DNA from: an uncultured Methylococcaceae bacterium
GTDB taxonomy: Bacteria > Pseudomonadota > Gammaproteobacteria > Methylococcales > Methylomonadaceae
NCBI GenBank assembly: GCA_903903365.1
Contig: CAIUYS010000565.1
Span: forward strand, 1-8,602
Length of the DNA: 8,602 nt
Direction of reading: 5' to 3'
Part shown: piece after piece, positions 7,701 to 8,602 of the stretch
Position numbering within the stretch: position 1 is the first letter of the stretch
Layout of the letters: each line of letters opens with the position of its first letter
Position numbers and translations under genes: made by a program
The notes under the pieces: generated by a model
Told to the model about the DNA's origin: nothing
What the model saw: only the letters and a program-made list of their open reading frames with translations
Database searches by the model: none

Positions 7701-7940
7701 TAATAAATGCCCAGTCCCACAGGCAATAATAAAACCGGCAAACATAATAACGAGTTTTGGATAGGGTATGTCTTCGCGTTGCTTAAGAAAATAGATAAGC
7801 GCAGAAGGAATGGTAAAGTAAGCCAGAAAAATAAGAAAATCCGAGAAGGCATGTAACCAAAGCAATGCCGGACTCCATAATAAGCAGTAGCCATGAGGAA
7901 TAAAGCCTTTAAGTCCGAACAGATCTATAAGTGCTGTCAT
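4746..7940 (-). CDS. Membrane sensor: ethylene-binding-like domain, 3 PAS, GGDEF, EAL
   Basis: A 1064-residue predicted c-di-GMP enzyme. Residues 1-120 contain about three membrane helices resembling the ethylene-receptor input domain. D34, Y41, I44, P45, I71, C74 and H78 match ETR1 D25, Y32, I35, P36, I62, C65 and H69 at a constant offset of 9; C65 and H69 are the Cu(I)/ethylene ligands in ETR1. A linker helix (about 121-140) leads to PAS1 (about 142-258), PAS2 (266-382) and PAS3 (388-505). GGDEF (about 511-675) has LDLDGFK, intact GGDEF 593-597 and an RxxD inhibitory site (R584-D587), so it should make c-di-GMP. EAL (about 690-938) has EAL 722-724, N780, E813, K864, E900 and Q920, but the usual DDFG loop reads DNFG (D843, N844), so phosphodiesterase activity is uncertain. 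Residues 945-1064 form a helical tail with weak CZB-like features. No Shine-Dalgarno is evident before the ATG. It is convergent with sulP and probably monocistronic. Ethylene as ligand is inferred. Confidence 0.9.
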   Translation of the reverse strand: MTALIDLFGLKGFIPHGYCLLWSPALLWLHAFSDFLIFLAYFTIPSALIYFLKQREDIPYPKLVIMFAGFIIACGTGHLLSALTIWVPLYWLEGLVKGFTALISIATATMMFWIIPKALTLPTIKQLQEEIHQKQIMESQLGLIENMFKLTSDCIFIISPKQNFRFVFVNDAACRHFGEERDQLLTWHIPDWDPNFKTQNDLDTLWLNIKAKKGMVFESSHIFGAGIEIPVEVSANYLSYQDDEYIVGFFHNISERKLAEKNLRASVNYIHSILEASVDPVITLTMKGKILSANKETEDITGITTDQLMGSDFSTYFIKPETVQASYSEVLDKGFIEEFNLQLKQPSGKTLLDVLLNISLYYNEQAKATEMLVVMRNITEQKQADEKFQIAASVFAHALEGIMITDSEGKIIQVNDAFSEISGYNQEEILGKTPRILSSGRQPKEVYTAMWHDLLTKGHWYGEFWNRRKNGEVYAAMENISAIVNRQDNSRRYVALLSDITVYKAHQQELEHIAHFDILTNLPNRWLLSDRLRQAIAQCKRQKQLLAVVFLDLDGFKAVNDEYGHLAGDNLLIALTKNMTQSLREVDTLARVGGDEFIALLVDVQDVETSLPMFVRLLVAAAQPVPFDGVTLQVSASMGITFYPQAEEVDADILIRQADQAMYQAKQSGKNRYHIFDVGLDKLTRNHNENIEHIRNALIAGEFELYYQPKVNLRLGSIIGAEALIRWRHPHKGLLLPEDFLPMIENHSLSIDVDNWVINTAMSQIESWHASGLKLPVSVNISKRQLQQPDFIETLRLSLNAHPTVKPGDLSMEILETSVMRDISKISQLIDECRELGINFSLDNFGNGYSSLTYLKRLPINELKIDQSFMRDMLTDFDDLAIIEAVLALATAFNLEVIAEGMESNKQAEMLLQIGCDRVQGYAIAHPMPADDFAKWVTNWQPDPDWLNWPSFIHDDLPLLFANAEYKVWINAIEGYLNNQVHKPENLQSRFGIWLTINSPLKNGNYEAMLALHEALQALGWELIALHEAGQTEQALARLPELHKLQEALLVKLKMLVLETGQSV

Positions 7941-8371
7941 GCGTGTGGTTTTTGTTTGATACTTGATGAAAGATATATTTTGGGGTAATTAGTTAGGTCT
8001 AAATACCTTCGATGCCTTATGTGTTCAAGTTAGTAAGCATCCGGCTTGCGTCAAGTCCTGTTTTAGTGGTCAGCTAATACTCAGTAATTACATGTTTGAC
8101 GGGGCTTGGTAAAACAATGAGGTTCAAGCTTTACCGCAATACTTCGGACAGAGTTAAGTATTATCAGATAAAAAATTGATAATTAATGCCACGCTCTAAA
8201 TAATAAGATAGGTTATTTTCAACAAAAGAAAAATCCGTATAACTACCTATAGGCGCTAATAAAAAATCAGTGATAGGATGCCGCATCGCGCACCTAAAAT
8301 CGCATCCACTAAACGGTTTTATTTGCACTCTTATCTAGCAATAAGGAAACATCCGTTGGAATGAAGCCAAA
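7941..8371. other. Gene-free intergenic stretch
   Basis: About 430 bp upstream of the sensor gene. Stops are frequent in all frames and no convincing coding region, tRNA or tandem repeat is visible. It is AT-rich around 8160-8270. Apart from the candidate promoter at 8000-8028, I see nothing to annotate. Confidence 0.6.
8000..8028 (-). promoter_or_regulatory. Candidate sigma70-type promoter for the sensor gene
   Basis: On the minus strand TTGAAC (plus 8023-8028) and TATTTA (plus 8000-8005) are separated by 17 bp, about 60 bp before the sensor's ATG. They match the consensus at 4/6 and 3/6, so this is only the best candidate by eye. Confidence 0.25.
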
Positions 8372-8435
8372 GATTGGGAAGGTCTGCATTCTCCCCAATC
8401 CGCGCCCGATAAAGCAACGTCGCTTCGCTTGTTGC
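8372..8435. other. Potentially structured segment (two short stems)
   Basis: GATTGGG (8372-8378) pairs with CCCAATC (8394-8400), and GCAAC (8414-8418) pairs with GTTGC (8431-8435). Together with the strong hairpin at 8503-8543 these give three successive stems in a GC-richer stretch, without a credible protein frame. This could be an unrecognised RNA or the remains of the host locus of the following intron. I do not recognise a family. Confidence 0.3.
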
Positions 8436-8502
8436 GAGGTGCTACTTTCGGCCTAAAGGCAGAGATCTTATACCAGCAAGGAAGATTGATAACTTTGCGG
8501 AG

Positions 8503-8543
8503 GAGGTCAGGCTTTGCCTGGCTATCAGGCAAAGCCTGACCTC
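8503..8543. repeat. Perfect 18-bp inverted repeat (5-nt loop) abutting the intron start
   Basis: GAGGTCAGGCTTTGCCTG at 8503-8520 is followed by the loop GCTAT and its exact complement at 8526-8543. There is no T-run directly after it, because the next base begins GTGCG, the typical 5' end of a group II intron. It could be a terminator stem, with its T-tract now beyond the intron, or another hairpin used as an intron target. Confidence 0.9.
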
Positions 8544-8602
8544 GTGCGCCCACAAGGGCAACTTATCAACAGGGTGAAAGTCCCTGTCGGCGTAAGCCAT
8601 AA
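8544..8602 (+). mobile_element. 5' end of a probable group II intron, truncated by the window edge
   Basis: The segment opens with GTGCGCCC, matching the conserved GUGYG 5' splice-site start of group II introns. It continues with a short CCCacaaGGG-type pairing and then ACAGGG TGAAAGT CCCTGT (8569-8587), a 6-bp stem with the GGGUGAAAGUCCC wording common in domain I of bacterial group II introns. The remaining ribozyme domains and the expected reverse transcriptase/maturase gene would lie to the right, outside the window. With only 59 bp visible, the class cannot be assigned securely. The position directly after a hairpin recalls class C introns, which insert behind terminator stems. Confidence 0.6.

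Noticed and set aside
8335..8553. 72-codon open frame on the minus strand
   Set aside because: It starts with GTG inside the intron segment, crosses the intron boundary and the perfect hairpin, and has no ribosome site.

Overview
The window looks like a gammaproteobacterial chromosome. My best guess is a methanotroph-type (Methylococcales-like) or sulfur-oxidising lineage. This rests on protein style, moderately AT-rich codon use, a REP-like palindrome between convergent genes and heptameric repeat arrays; no phylogenetic marker is present, so it is inference.

Layout. (1) 39-2465, plus strand: a two-gene sulfide-oxidation unit, a persulfide dioxygenase-rhodanese fusion followed 90 bp later by a type II (mitochondrial SQOR-like) sulfide:quinone oxidoreductase. 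(2) 2473-2652: two blocks of 7-bp repeats in opposite orientation. (3) 2719-4446, plus strand: a SulP-family anion permease with a C-terminal STAS domain; its start codon lies in an exact 16-bp tandem duplication that also creates a 7-codon upstream mini-ORF. (4) 4526-4699: a REP-like element of nested inverted repeats between convergent genes. (5) 4746-7940, minus strand: a 1064-residue sensor with an N-terminal membrane domain carrying the ethylene-receptor (ETR1-type) Cu/ethylene-binding residues, then three PAS domains, GGDEF, EAL and a helical tail. (6) 7941-8602: a gene-free stretch with the likely promoter of the sensor, a structured segment, a perfect 18-bp hairpin and, directly abutting it, what looks like the 5' end of a group II intron that runs off the window.

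Functionally, SQR would oxidise sulfide at the membrane to a persulfide on a low-molecular-weight thiol while reducing quinone. The dioxygenase would oxidise that persulfide to sulfite, and the rhodanese domain would exchange sulfane sulfur between persulfide/sulfite and thiosulfate. SulP is a plausible carrier for sulfate or a related anion. The sensor is transcribed towards this unit from a separate promoter. The most unusual item is its architecture: an apparently intact ethylene-receptor input coupled to c-di-GMP turnover rather than to a histidine kinase, with an Asp-to-Asn change in the EAL metal-binding loop.
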